A stretch of 64,000 nt of DNA from Roseimaritima multifibrata (GTDB lineage: Bacteria > Planctomycetota > Planctomycetia > Pirellulales > Pirellulaceae). Of this stretch, positions 55,641-64,000 are shown one piece after another; position 1 is the stretch's first letter, and every line of letters begins with the position of its first letter. The stretch covers positions 4,650,001 through 4,714,000 of the forward strand of contig NZ_CP036262.1 in NCBI RefSeq assembly GCF_007741495.1, given 5' to 3'. Both the position numbers and the translations under genes were made by a program. The notes under the pieces are model-generated. The model saw nothing but the letters and a program-made list of their open reading frames with translations. It ran no database searches and was not told the DNA's origin.

Positions 55641-56792
55641 CTAGCGGCCCAGGGCGTCCATCGTTGCGGTGTATAGACTTCGCTTGCTCTTTTTGGGAAC
55701 GGCGATCGGTTTGGGACTGAGGTCGTATGGAATTCCATCGACGTGCTCGGCCTTCAGCCCCAATTGTCCGGTTGGGGTGCGGACGATGGTATCGCCGGCG
55801 GAATAACGCTGCATCGTGTCGAGGATGGCGGGGTCATACTGAAACCCGCCGTTGACGTTTTGAACGCCCAGGTTATCGAAGCTGCCGACGGCGACCAAAC
55901 TTCGCCGACGATCGTGGAACTCGTACGCTTCGACGCCTTGCTCACGCAGTTTTGTGACCATCTTGTTAGCTTTACGAGCGTATTCGTTTAAGCGGTCTGC
56001 ACTTGGCGTGAAGTCGCGATCATTCTTTCCATCGACCAGCGCCGACAGCCCTTCAAAAGTACAGACCACGACGGTGAATTTGCCAGGGTTATCCAACAAT
56101 GAGTATTCAACGTCTTTGTTCATCCCCATGACAAACGAGTCGACTTCGGGTTGCTGGAAGAAATCTTCAGGTAGCAAAGGGTTGCGAGTTACAAACGCGT
56201 TGGCCATCGGCCCTTTCGGCCCGTCGGATTTTTGTCCCAACAATTGGCGATGCAATTTCTTAACCGCCGACAACGGACCGTTCTCTTGGCCTTTCATGTT
56301 AAAGGCTTTGGGGGTTGCCGCTTTAATGGTGGCCAAAGTCCGCTCGATATCGGGATGGTTCACGGTATCGAATTCGCCAACCAGGACCGAGAATGACTCA
56401 TAGGCTTGCGGATTTGCATAGCGAACATTTTTTGTTCCCGTCTGCAGGTCAGCAACACGTCCCGAAAAATCGAATGTTTCGCTGTAGATAAAAGCGGCCA
56501 AATCGTAATCGCTACGAAGTTCTTGAACCAGTTTGTCCGCCTGTAATTTCCCTTCTGGACCAGCAAAGTTACCCGCCAAGATCAACCAGGGACCTTCCTC
56601 TTCGGTAAGGGTATACGTTTTACTAGGTTCCGCAGCGACCGTCTTTTTTCCAAACATGTTGAATAGACTAGGTGGATCCGCTTGCGCCCTGGCAGTTACG
56701 AAACACCCAAGAACCACCCCCCCGATCAAAAACGCGATAGATCCGCAAAATGGCGAATTCCATTTCGGACGACGAGCGGAAACGATATTCAT
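55641..56792 (-). CDS. secreted or membrane-anchored hypothetical protein
   Basis: A 383-residue protein with an N-terminal hydrophobic segment (SIAFLIGGVVLGCFVTARAQA) that could be a signal peptide. The mature part begins with LFNMFGKK and GPWLILAGNFAGPEGKLQAD, a strand-helix pattern that recalls SPOR-like or sporulation-related alpha/beta repeats; a second similar stretch is KFTVVVCTFEGLSALVDG followed by a helix, and a third is RSLVAVGSFDNLG. These three may be repeated small domains. I recognise no named family; such proteins appear to be planctomycete-specific. The gene is divergent from the YfhO-like gene. Confidence 0.7.
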   Translation of the reverse strand: MNIVSARRPKWNSPFCGSIAFLIGGVVLGCFVTARAQADPPSLFNMFGKKTVAAEPSKTYTLTEEEGPWLILAGNFAGPEGKLQADKLVQELRSDYDLAAFIYSETFDFSGRVADLQTGTKNVRYANPQAYESFSVLVGEFDTVNHPDIERTLATIKAATPKAFNMKGQENGPLSAVKKLHRQLLGQKSDGPKGPMANAFVTRNPLLPEDFFQQPEVDSFVMGMNKDVEYSLLDNPGKFTVVVCTFEGLSALVDGKNDRDFTPSADRLNEYARKANKMVTKLREQGVEAYEFHDRRRSLVAVGSFDNLGVQNVNGGFQYDPAILDTMQRYSAGDTIVRTPTGQLGLKAEHVDGIPYDLSPKPIAVPKKSKRSLYTATMDALGR

Positions 56793-56924
56793 GATTGTCC
56801 TTTGACCTTACCTTGATGGCGGATGAACACGACGCACCTCCTGCAGCGGCTGAAGGCGCATGACTTTGTCCGCAGCTTGGATAGCGGACGTTAGCAAAGG
56901 ATCTTGGTCCTGGGAAAGATCGAT

Positions 56925-59774
56925 ATGATGCAGAAAACACGAAATCTTCCCCGACCAGCGGCTTCGATGCGATCCGATTCGATTCCCCATTCCAAATTTC
57001 TACCGACGGGAGAAAGAGGAACCTGGTCAGCCTGGGGATGGCTGGCGTTGATCGGAGGCATTTGCTGGCTATTTGGGTCGGTGCTGATCGGCGAAGATCG
57101 ACTGGCATTTCGGGATGTCGGGCATTTCTATCAGCCGCTGTACGAATACCTCTCCCAGCAGGCGATCTCCAACGGCCTACCGCTCTGGAATCCCCTTGAC
57201 CATTCCGGAATCCCCGTTTTAGGGGAGACCACCACGGCGATGTTCTACCCCCTGCGTTGGCTGTTCCTCCTCCCGTGGCCGACGTCGGTCGCGATGGGCG
57301 TCTACGTTGCCTTGCATTTGGTGATCGCTGCCTACGGCACCTACTGGTCGGCAAAACGAGCCTCCTGCCATTCGGCGGCCGCCTTCTTTGCATCGATTGC
57401 GTATACATTTTCCTGTCCGATCCTCTTCCTGCACACGAACCCTCCATTTTTAGTCGGGGCCGCTTGGTTGCCTTGGATGTTGACCGCCGGAGTCGCCTTG
57501 TTGGAGCATTCTGCGACAACGCAGCGCCGTCAGCGGCTTCGCCAAACGATTTTGACCGGATACCTATTCGCGATGCCGGTTTTGGGCGGAGACCCCCAAA
57601 CGGCTGTTCATGTTGGTATCCTGCTGGGAATCATCTTTGCCGGAAAAGTCATTCGCTACGCGATCGATTCTCACCATCACCGTCAAACACTCCGCCCCCG
57701 AATCGTTCCACTTGCCCTGGCGATCCTGTTTGCGATCGGTATCGCCCTCCCTCAAATTGCCGCATCCCTTGACTGGGCAGCCCATAGTGCCAGACGTCAC
57801 GGTGACCAAATCGACATCTACGCCTACAGCGTCGCCCCCTGGCACTGGCTTGACCTTTGGGTTCCTTTTGCGAACGGCCAACTTTTCCCGCAGTATCAAC
57901 GGATCAGTCATCTGATACCGTCGGACATGCAGGTTTGGTCGATTTCCCTTTACTGCGGAATCGGCACGATTTCCCTCTGTCTGTGGCGATACCTACACCT
58001 GCTTCGAAAAACGATTTGCACCTTGTTTCGGCGGCAAACATCCCTGCAGTCATCCTTCCCAAGCACGGGGCCAACGCAAACGAATTGGAGCTGGTGGGAT
58101 CTTTTGCTTCCGGTAGGTGCCAGCATGACGGCAGGCCATTTCGGAGTCGGTTGGTGGCTTCAACAAGTCACTGAGAGTCCCTTGCCGTCCCCCGCGTACG
58201 GCCCCTACTGGATGTTGGTGGAATGGTTTCCAGGTTACGACGCCTTTCGCTATCCTGCGAAGTGGCTGCCAGTTGCGGTACTGGGTATCGCGATCACCGC
58301 AGGGCTTCGGCTGTCCGCTGTTTCACAGGCCCCGCGCCGGCGGCGAACTTGGCAATTCGGATTGATCCTGTCTTGCAGCCTGCTATTGATTGGCTGCGTC
58401 GGTCAGTTCGCAGGCTGCCAGGACTGGCTCCTAGCAAAGGTTATCTGGACTTCAAATTTCCCCGAGCATCCAAACCATGGATTGGCCGACAGCTACTGGG
58501 GACCGCTTAACCTAAAACAAAGCATCGCCAACTGGAGCTATTCGTTTCTCCATGCCGGGACGGTCCTGGGACTGGGTTCCCTGACGGCGCTTCGGTGGTT
58601 CGGATCCGGTGAAAAAAGGGGAGGGTGGGGCGCCGGAGTCGCGGCGGGCCTGCTGCTTGTTGACCTGGTGCTGATCAATTCACCATTGATCGCGGTCGTC
58701 AATCGGTCCCAGGTGGAGGCCTGGAAAGAAGCGCAAGCAGAACCTATCGCCGTGATTGAATCACCGTCAGAGAAATTTCCGGTGGCTGCCCTCCGAACCG
58801 GAGCCTTGGCGCCTACCATTTGGTCGGAAAGATCGGGCAGGGGCCGGATCGCAGAGGTTGCAGCAAGCGAGGAACTAGGACTGCAAGGACGCTGGCACCT
58901 ACCTCACGGAGTGCGAGTTTGGAATAGTGCAACGTCGATCACCCCCGACCGACATCAATCGTTCGCGATCGCCGCCCAAAACGCAGCCAACCAAGTTCCG
59001 CAAAACGATCAATCCGTCCTCTGGCATTCGCTTGCCAAGCACTGGAGTCTGACGGGTTACCTGCATACATCAGCAGACAGCTACCCAACCAAATTCCAAA
59101 GCGATGCCCAGGCACGGCTGCTGTCAACCAAATGGATTCCGATCGATTCACCGAAACCAGCGGTCTACTGGAGCACCAAATTTCAGGTCTCCGAAGTCCA
59201 AGGGAGATTGAATCACCGAAACTGGCAGCCTCTAATTGAAGCGGTATACGGCGCGACGAATCATCCCGAGTCGCCGTACCTCAGCTGGCAACCGTTCGTC
59301 GAAATCCCTGGCGGTGCGATCCCTAGCGGAATCCCAATCACGAATGCGACCGATGAAGCGACGAGAGAAAACGGCGGCCAACAAGCGAATCGTTTGGCAG
59401 CGTCCGAGCCCCACAATTCTTCAGGAACGGAACCTCTCCAGAAGATCCAGAATTTCTTGGATCCGAAACCATCCGATCGAAAGCTTGCGTTGCAGCTCAC
59501 AACGGCCGATTCGGGACTGCTGGTACGCAGCACCTTCCAAGACGGTAACTGGCAGGCGAGGTACCGCTCCCAAGACGCATCCTCACAGCCGGATGCTTGG
59601 AAAGAAGCCACAGTCTACCCGGTCGATTACCTTCACCAAGGCATCCTGCTTCCCAGTGGATCCTGGGAGGTCGAGTTCTGGTATTCGCCGTGGTGGCTAA
59701 CGCCAGCCTTGGGAATCGCAATTGTGCTTCTACTGGGAAGCGTCATTGTGTTGAGAGACCCCCAACATGGATGA
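56925..59774 (+). CDS. YfhO-like large membrane protein
   Basis: A roughly 949-residue polytopic membrane protein. The first helix (WLALIGGICWLFGSVLIG) and the loop with AFRDVGHFYQPLYEYLSQ, then GLPLWNPLDHSGIPVLGETT, are the signature of YfhO/GT-C-fold proteins, where an acidic residue in the first loop is essential. About 11-12 helices follow, then a large C-terminal extramembrane part (about residues 600-920) and a final helix (LTPALGIAIVLLLGSVIVL). Relatives are linked to sugar transfer onto surface polymers. The ATG at 56925 follows GGGAAAG; the frame reaches a TTG at 56904. The last residues stop 120 bp before the convergent giant gene. Confidence 0.78.
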   Translation: MMQKTRNLPRPAASMRSDSIPHSKFLPTGERGTWSAWGWLALIGGICWLFGSVLIGEDRLAFRDVGHFYQPLYEYLSQQAISNGLPLWNPLDHSGIPVLGETTTAMFYPLRWLFLLPWPTSVAMGVYVALHLVIAAYGTYWSAKRASCHSAAAFFASIAYTFSCPILFLHTNPPFLVGAAWLPWMLTAGVALLEHSATTQRRQRLRQTILTGYLFAMPVLGGDPQTAVHVGILLGIIFAGKVIRYAIDSHHHRQTLRPRIVPLALAILFAIGIALPQIAASLDWAAHSARRHGDQIDIYAYSVAPWHWLDLWVPFANGQLFPQYQRISHLIPSDMQVWSISLYCGIGTISLCLWRYLHLLRKTICTLFRRQTSLQSSFPSTGPTQTNWSWWDLLLPVGASMTAGHFGVGWWLQQVTESPLPSPAYGPYWMLVEWFPGYDAFRYPAKWLPVAVLGIAITAGLRLSAVSQAPRRRRTWQFGLILSCSLLLIGCVGQFAGCQDWLLAKVIWTSNFPEHPNHGLADSYWGPLNLKQSIANWSYSFLHAGTVLGLGSLTALRWFGSGEKRGGWGAGVAAGLLLVDLVLINSPLIAVVNRSQVEAWKEAQAEPIAVIESPSEKFPVAALRTGALAPTIWSERSGRGRIAEVAASEELGLQGRWHLPHGVRVWNSATSITPDRHQSFAIAAQNAANQVPQNDQSVLWHSLAKHWSLTGYLHTSADSYPTKFQSDAQARLLSTKWIPIDSPKPAVYWSTKFQVSEVQGRLNHRNWQPLIEAVYGATNHPESPYLSWQPFVEIPGGAIPSGIPITNATDEATRENGGQQANRLAASEPHNSSGTEPLQKIQNFLDPKPSDRKLALQLTTADSGLLVRSTFQDGNWQARYRSQDASSQPDAWKEATVYPVDYLHQGILLPSGSWEVEFWYSPWWLTPALGIAIVLLLGSVIVLRDPQHG

Positions 59775-59893
59775 AGCGAGGGCGACGGGTGGTGCTTTCG
59801 TGAATTCCACCGGCTCCCGCCAACGAAAACAGCACCGCGTCGCCCTCGATATCGACGTTTCTCGTCCCCCCGTCGGAGAAACGTCGTGATTCC

Positions 59894-62800
59894 TTATATG
59901 CCAAACAGGTTTGGCAACATTGCCGATGACAAGTAGCGTCGCTTGGAGGCGATCTGCTCGCCTTCTGCGAAGATAAAGTCAATCGCTTGTTCATTCGGTC
60001 CAAGACTCAACTCGAAAACATCAACTTCTGGGATCGTCCCCGTGGTATTTGAGTTGACCGTACCCAGTACCTGACCTCCATCCGTGCGGTCCGTCGGTTG
60101 GGTTTCAGTCACCTGGTAGGTTCCGGCCCGTAGGTTTTCGAACGAATATTTGCCTTGTGCATTGGTCGTGGTCACTTCCGTGACCGGGTTGCCAAGCACA
60201 TCGGTACCCGTCAGCGTGATTCGCACATTCGGGATTCCCAATTCGTCGTCATCTTGAATCTTGTCACCATCCAGGTCCTCAAAGACAGCCCCGCTGATCG
60301 AAGCTCCGAGGTTGTCGATCGTGGTGGTCGCAGTCGCCGAGTTATTGGTAGTGCTGGTTTCGGTCAGCGGCGTTTCAACGGTGACCGAGTTCGTCAAAAC
60401 TCCGGAAGCGTTCGCCGAAATCGTTCCCGTAATGGTGAAAGTCGCCGTCGCCCCCGCGGCAAGCGTGCCGATCGTCACATCGACTTCGTTACCGTTAACC
60501 GAAAGGTCGGCACCGTTGGGTCCCGTTCCACTGGTGAAGACAAAATTGCCTGGCAATGTGTCAGTCGCTTCCACTCCGGTCGCTGTCGAACCACCCAGAT
60601 TGGAAACGACGATCGTGTAGGTCAAACTGTCGCCAACTTCCGCAGTGGTATCCGACACGGTTTTGGCAACCGTCAGGTCGACATCGGGAACCAGTGTCGT
60701 CACCGCATCATCGGTATTATTATCCGCGTTGGTTTCACCGGGATCGGCCGTCGCGACAGCCGTATTGGTCAGGGTTCCCGTTGAAGCAGCATCGGTGCGG
60801 ACCGTCAACGTAGCGGTACGGGCCCCATTGGCGGCAACGGTTCCAAAATCGAATGTGATCTGATCTCCGTTGACGGTCGGAGCCACCCCATTGACCAGTC
60901 CGCTGACGAACGTGGTTCCGGCCGGCAACGTGTCAACAACAGTGACTCCCGTCGCGTCACTCGGTCCGTTCGTGTTGGAAACCACAATCGTGTAGGTCAA
61001 GTCTTGACCCGGGGTGATCGTTGCGGGGCCGGTTTTGGTCAGCAGCAAGTCAAACTCCGGAGTCAGCGGAGTCACAACCTGATCTGAATTGTCAATTGTA
61101 TCCGCGTCCGGTTCGGTGCTGTCAACCGTCACATCATTGGTTAGATCACCGGTCGCCGAATCATCGATGGTACCCGTAATGGTGACCGTTCGACTGCCGT
61201 CAACCGCTAGATCACCAATATTGAACGTGATCACGCCGTTTGCATTGACAAAGTTCGCCCCATCCGCGTCGATGGCCGTAACGGTCAATTCCGCTGGCAG
61301 AGTGTCAACGATTTGAACGCCACTTGCATCGCTAACGCCATTATTCGTTACGGTGATCGTGTACTGAATCGGTTGCCCGGGAATCCCGTTGGTAACGTTG
61401 TCGTCTTTTTCAACATGCAGATCGACCTGCCTTGTCACAACAACAGGGATGGTCGAAGTGTTATTGTCGGGATCCGTATCGGTGTCGGTGGTATCGACTA
61501 CCGCAGTATTGGAGATCGAGGCACCGCTGGTAACCGACGCGTCGATTAATACATCGATCGTGAACGTTGCCGTACCGTTGGCAGCAATCGTTCCCAAAGC
61601 AAACTCTAGATCGGGTGAACCTGCGACCGACGTGAGCGTTGCGCCGCTTGTCCCGGCGTTCAGCGAGCTGAAAGTAAACTCACTCGCCAATGTATCGGTA
61701 ACCGTGATCCCGCGAGCGTCTCCAGGGCCTTTGTTTTCGACGACAAACGTGAAGGTTGCGGTTCCACCGGCCAACGGCGAAGCACTTACCGTCTTGGTGA
61801 TTTCAACATCGACTTGGCGTTCAACAGCCACATCGACGGAATCGGTATCGTTTGCGGTGTTGTCATCGGTGTCCGGAGAATTCGTAACGGTTGCCGTGTT
61901 GGTTAACGTTGCTCCGGCGTTGCTGGCAACATCGACAACAATGGTGATGGTTTGCGAAGCACCGCTGGCAATATTACCAACCGTTGCGGTCACAACGCCG
62001 CCCGCTTCGGACACAAGTGCCGCGTTTCCGTTGACACTTCCAGCGTTAAAGGTGACGTCTCCAGGGAGCGTATCGGTGACCACAACTCCGGTCGCATCGC
62101 TGGGCCCGTCATTGGTCACAGTCAATGTGTAAGTCAACGCACCGCCACTTGCGACCGTTGCCAAACTAGCTGATTTCTCTAGTCGCAAATCGGTAACAAT
62201 CGCAATCGGGACGGTGGCCGTGTCCGAGTTATTCGACGTGTCGGATTCCAGTTCGTCCGAAGTCACGGTCGCTTCATTGATAATCGCTGTACCGGTCGTC
62301 GAAGAAGGAATATCGACAACAATGTCAAAGGTGACCTCTTCATTGATCGCCATCGATGCAACGGTTGCCGTCACCGTGGTTCCAGAAACCGAAACGTTGA
62401 CGCCTGCCGTCACATTCTCAACGCGGTTGTAGGTCAAACCGGCTGGGATGGCATCAAGGATTTCAACGTTATTAGCAACCGAGTCACCGTTATTGCGGAC
62501 CGTGATGCGGAAAACAGCTTCTTCACCGGCGGTTGGGCCTTGGGTCATAAGCTCCTTCTCGATCGCGAGGTCGGTTTCTGCAACGACTCCGAAATCAACG
62601 GTCAGGTTCGTATTCGGATCGACGTCCCCATCATCGATCGGTTCCCCAAGGGAAACCAATGTAATGGCGGAAGAGACGATCCCCAAACCGTCGACGTCCG
62701 ATCCATTGTTGTCGCTATCGACGTCGTCATCTGGATCGGGAACCGGGTTCAATCCGGTACTTGCGACGCTACCGAACAGTGGTTGTCCGGCGGTAAATTC

Positions 62801-64000
62801 GGAAGCCGGAATCTGAATCAGATATTCGCCCGGAACGAGATCCGTGAAAACATAGTTCCCACCAGCAATCGTTACGGTCGTCCCGATAAACGTATCGACG
62901 TTTGTGTCCAGGTCTCCGCTGTTGTCGGTGTCCTGATAAAGGTTGATATCGACGCCAACAATCCCAGGCTCGGATCCGCCTTTCATGCCGTCGTTATCGG
63001 TATCGCGGAAGACCGTTCCGCCGACCGATACCGGATCAAAATTAACCAGGTTCTGTTCCACTTCAACAGGCGCCAGTGATTTGATCACACTGACTCGCGA
63101 ATCCATCGAAGCGACTCCTTGGATGATCGCTTCGATAGCTCCGACATCCGAGAAATCAGCAGGTCCCGTAGCCCCACCAAGCGTGGTAAACGTGTCGAAG
63201 GGGACGAAGATTTCTTCAATTACGGCACTTACCGGAATCGAAATCGTCGCTTCCGACGCATTGTTCGCGTCGGTATAGATAACGACGTTTACTTCGCCAC
63301 CCGCCAAGTCCGCGAACGCTCCGAGAACCACTCCGGCCCCCTGTTCGGCCTGGTCAAGCGACACGCTGCCAAGCCCAGTAGCGTCCAAGTTCTCCGAGCC
63401 GTCCACGCCGTCATACTGCACGACCGCCTGGGCAACGACGCCCAGTTCGGTTGCATAATTCAACTGTGCACTAATGCTTAAGGTTGCCGAATCAGCGCCC
63501 ACCTGATTGATCAGTTTAAGATCGCGTTCCCCCCCCAAGATATTGGCACCCGAAGCTGAATCGGTGGCATCGGGATCCGCACTGCTGGCAACCGTTAAAG
63601 ATTGGGCTCCCGTAGTGAAATCATCGATCGATACCAGGGTCTGGCCATCGGCATCGACCACAACCACAGGGACGGCTGCAGCAGGAGAGATCAAGCCAGC
63701 GACAGGATCCTGATCCAGCAAGTAATCGCCAGCGGAAAGATTATCAAACCGGAAGACGCCATCGGCCCCTGTCGTGAAAGTTCCTTCCAGAGTGTCTCCG
63801 GCTCCGGTATCAAGGATCCCGTTGCCGTCGTTGTCGTTGTACAACCGCACAACAACATTATCGAGAGTAGGATCGTTGACCGTCGCTCCGCTGGTATTGA
63901 CGATCGAATCGATCGAATCATTGTTTGCCAAGTCGGTGTAGACGGTGCCTGTGATGACGCCGATGTCAGCGGCTAGCAATTCACGATTGGCCAGACGTTC
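59894..64000 (-). CDS. giant surface protein with SdrD-B-like and six DUF11 domains (runs off right edge)
   Basis: 1,368 residues are visible and the frame is open at base 64000; the first residues ERLANRELLAADIG are a planctomycete LExRxLLA-type motif, so little of the N-terminus is missing. Order: an SdrD-B-like domain (VITGTVYTDLANN), a segment with FTTGAQSLTVASSADPD and a beta sandwich, a second SdrD-B-like domain (VGGTVFRDTDNDGMKGGSEP), six DUF11 repeats opening with TDLAIEKEL, TDLRLEKSA, VDVEITKTV, VDLHVEKDD, FDLLLTKTG and VDLTVAKTV and each containing VTDTLP-like boxes, then a third SdrD-B-like domain (ISGAVFEDLDGDKIQDDDEL) and a short tail ending SSAMLPNLFGI. No LPXTG or dockerin is present. 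A structural or adhesive surface role is inferred. Confidence 0.9.
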   Translation of the reverse strand, partial: ERLANRELLAADIGVITGTVYTDLANNDSIDSIVNTSGATVNDPTLDNVVVRLYNDNDGNGILDTGAGDTLEGTFTTGADGVFRFDNLSAGDYLLDQDPVAGLISPAAAVPVVVVDADGQTLVSIDDFTTGAQSLTVASSADPDATDSASGANILGGERDLKLINQVGADSATLSISAQLNYATELGVVAQAVVQYDGVDGSENLDATGLGSVSLDQAEQGAGVVLGAFADLAGGEVNVVIYTDANNASEATISIPVSAVIEEIFVPFDTFTTLGGATGPADFSDVGAIEAIIQGVASMDSRVSVIKSLAPVEVEQNLVNFDPVSVGGTVFRDTDNDGMKGGSEPGIVGVDINLYQDTDNSGDLDTNVDTFIGTTVTIAGGNYVFTDLVPGEYLIQIPASEFTAGQPLFGSVASTGLNPVPDPDDDVDSDNNGSDVDGLGIVSSAITLVSLGEPIDDGDVDPNTNLTVDFGVVAETDLAIEKELMTQGPTAGEEAVFRITVRNNGDSVANNVEILDAIPAGLTYNRVENVTAGVNVSVSGTTVTATVASMAINEEVTFDIVVDIPSSTTGTAIINEATVTSDELESDTSNNSDTATVPIAIVTDLRLEKSASLATVASGGALTYTLTVTNDGPSDATGVVVTDTLPGDVTFNAGSVNGNAALVSEAGGVVTATVGNIASGASQTITIVVDVASNAGATLTNTATVTNSPDTDDNTANDTDSVDVAVERQVDVEITKTVSASPLAGGTATFTFVVENKGPGDARGITVTDTLASEFTFSSLNAGTSGATLTSVAGSPDLEFALGTIAANGTATFTIDVLIDASVTSGASISNTAVVDTTDTDTDPDNNTSTIPVVVTRQVDLHVEKDDNVTNGIPGQPIQYTITVTNNGVSDASGVQIVDTLPAELTVTAIDADGANFVNANGVITFNIGDLAVDGSRTVTITGTIDDSATGDLTNDVTVDSTEPDADTIDNSDQVVTPLTPEFDLLLTKTGPATITPGQDLTYTIVVSNTNGPSDATGVTVVDTLPAGTTFVSGLVNGVAPTVNGDQITFDFGTVAANGARTATLTVRTDAASTGTLTNTAVATADPGETNADNNTDDAVTTLVPDVDLTVAKTVSDTTAEVGDSLTYTIVVSNLGGSTATGVEATDTLPGNFVFTSGTGPNGADLSVNGNEVDVTIGTLAAGATATFTITGTISANASGVLTNSVTVETPLTETSTTNNSATATTTIDNLGASISGAVFEDLDGDKIQDDDELGIPNVRITLTGTDVLGNPVTEVTTTNAQGKYSFENLRAGTYQVTETQPTDRTDGGQVLGTVNSNTTGTIPEVDVFELSLGPNEQAIDFIFAEGEQIASKRRYLSSAMLPNLFGI

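Noticed and set aside
61389-62132. 247-residue plus-strand open frame
   Set aside because: Antisense to the DUF11 repeats; Val/Ser/Thr-rich mirror of the repeat codons.

Overview
The window looks like the chromosome of a planctomycete of the Pirellulales type (Rhodopirellula relatives). The evidence is a DUF1559 pseudopilin with an [10 protein letters not shown] cleavage site, two giant secreted proteins with planctomycete-type N-terminal LExRxLLA motifs (LEDRRLLAV, ERLANRELLAA), a dockerin, a PEP-CTERM protein, a sulfatase, a PQQ-type beta-propeller, DUF1593 and DUF1207 proteins, widely dispersed housekeeping genes and weak Shine-Dalgarno sequences. No tRNA, rRNA, insertion sequence, prophage or CRISPR array was seen.

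Layout. 1-6.0 kb: 5' end of gyrA (minus), a PPK2 kinase, a methyltransferase, hisC-hisB, then a DUF1593 protein. 6-20 kb: secreted and envelope functions: S46 peptidase with DPP11-like specificity, sulfatase, DUF1559 protein with a small lipoprotein, a 0.7-kb tandem array of structured 310-bp repeats, PQQ-propeller protein, DUF3386 protein, FAD oxidoreductase with a carbohydrate-binding-like tail, flippase. 20-23.5 kb: mtnA, lpdA, rpsD (minus). 23.7-34.2 kb: a 3,240-residue repeat adhesin-like protein and a PEP-CTERM protein.

34.2-40.2 kb is the most coherent accessory block: a nitrosative-stress cluster with flavohaemoglobin (hmp), a cupin, a RIC/YtfE di-iron Fe-S repair protein, a Rieske ferredoxin with a four-helix partner, an orphan SdhB-like Fe-S subunit, DUF454, an Rrf2-family (NsrR-like) regulator and DUF3565. 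A 20-bp direct-repeat motif is shared by the hmp and regulator promoters, with a weaker version in the divergent promoter between them, so the block may be one regulon. The RIC gene has no usual start codon for its conserved N-terminal domain.

40.5-47.6 kb: an LptF/G-like permease, an ArnT-like glycosyltransferase and a DUF1207 outer-membrane protein in one operon, then a membrane protein, two related class-II-type monohaem cytochromes and a DUF2267 protein. 48-59.8 kb: an overlapping S41 protease / YjhG-type dehydratase / DTW tRNA-modification operon, PfpI plus an ABC-3 metal permease, panC, an unrecognised secreted protein and a YfhO-like membrane protein. 59.9-64 kb: most of a giant DUF11/SdrD-repeat surface protein whose N-terminus lies beyond the right edge.

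Intergenic DNA holds at least three repeat families: an 80-bp palindromic element with CTTAGCGG/CCGCTAAG ends in four places, a TTTCGC-type palindrome at 4.7 kb, and a structured element that forms the 12.5-13.3 kb tandem array and has a diverged, oppositely oriented relative near 47.7-47.9 kb.
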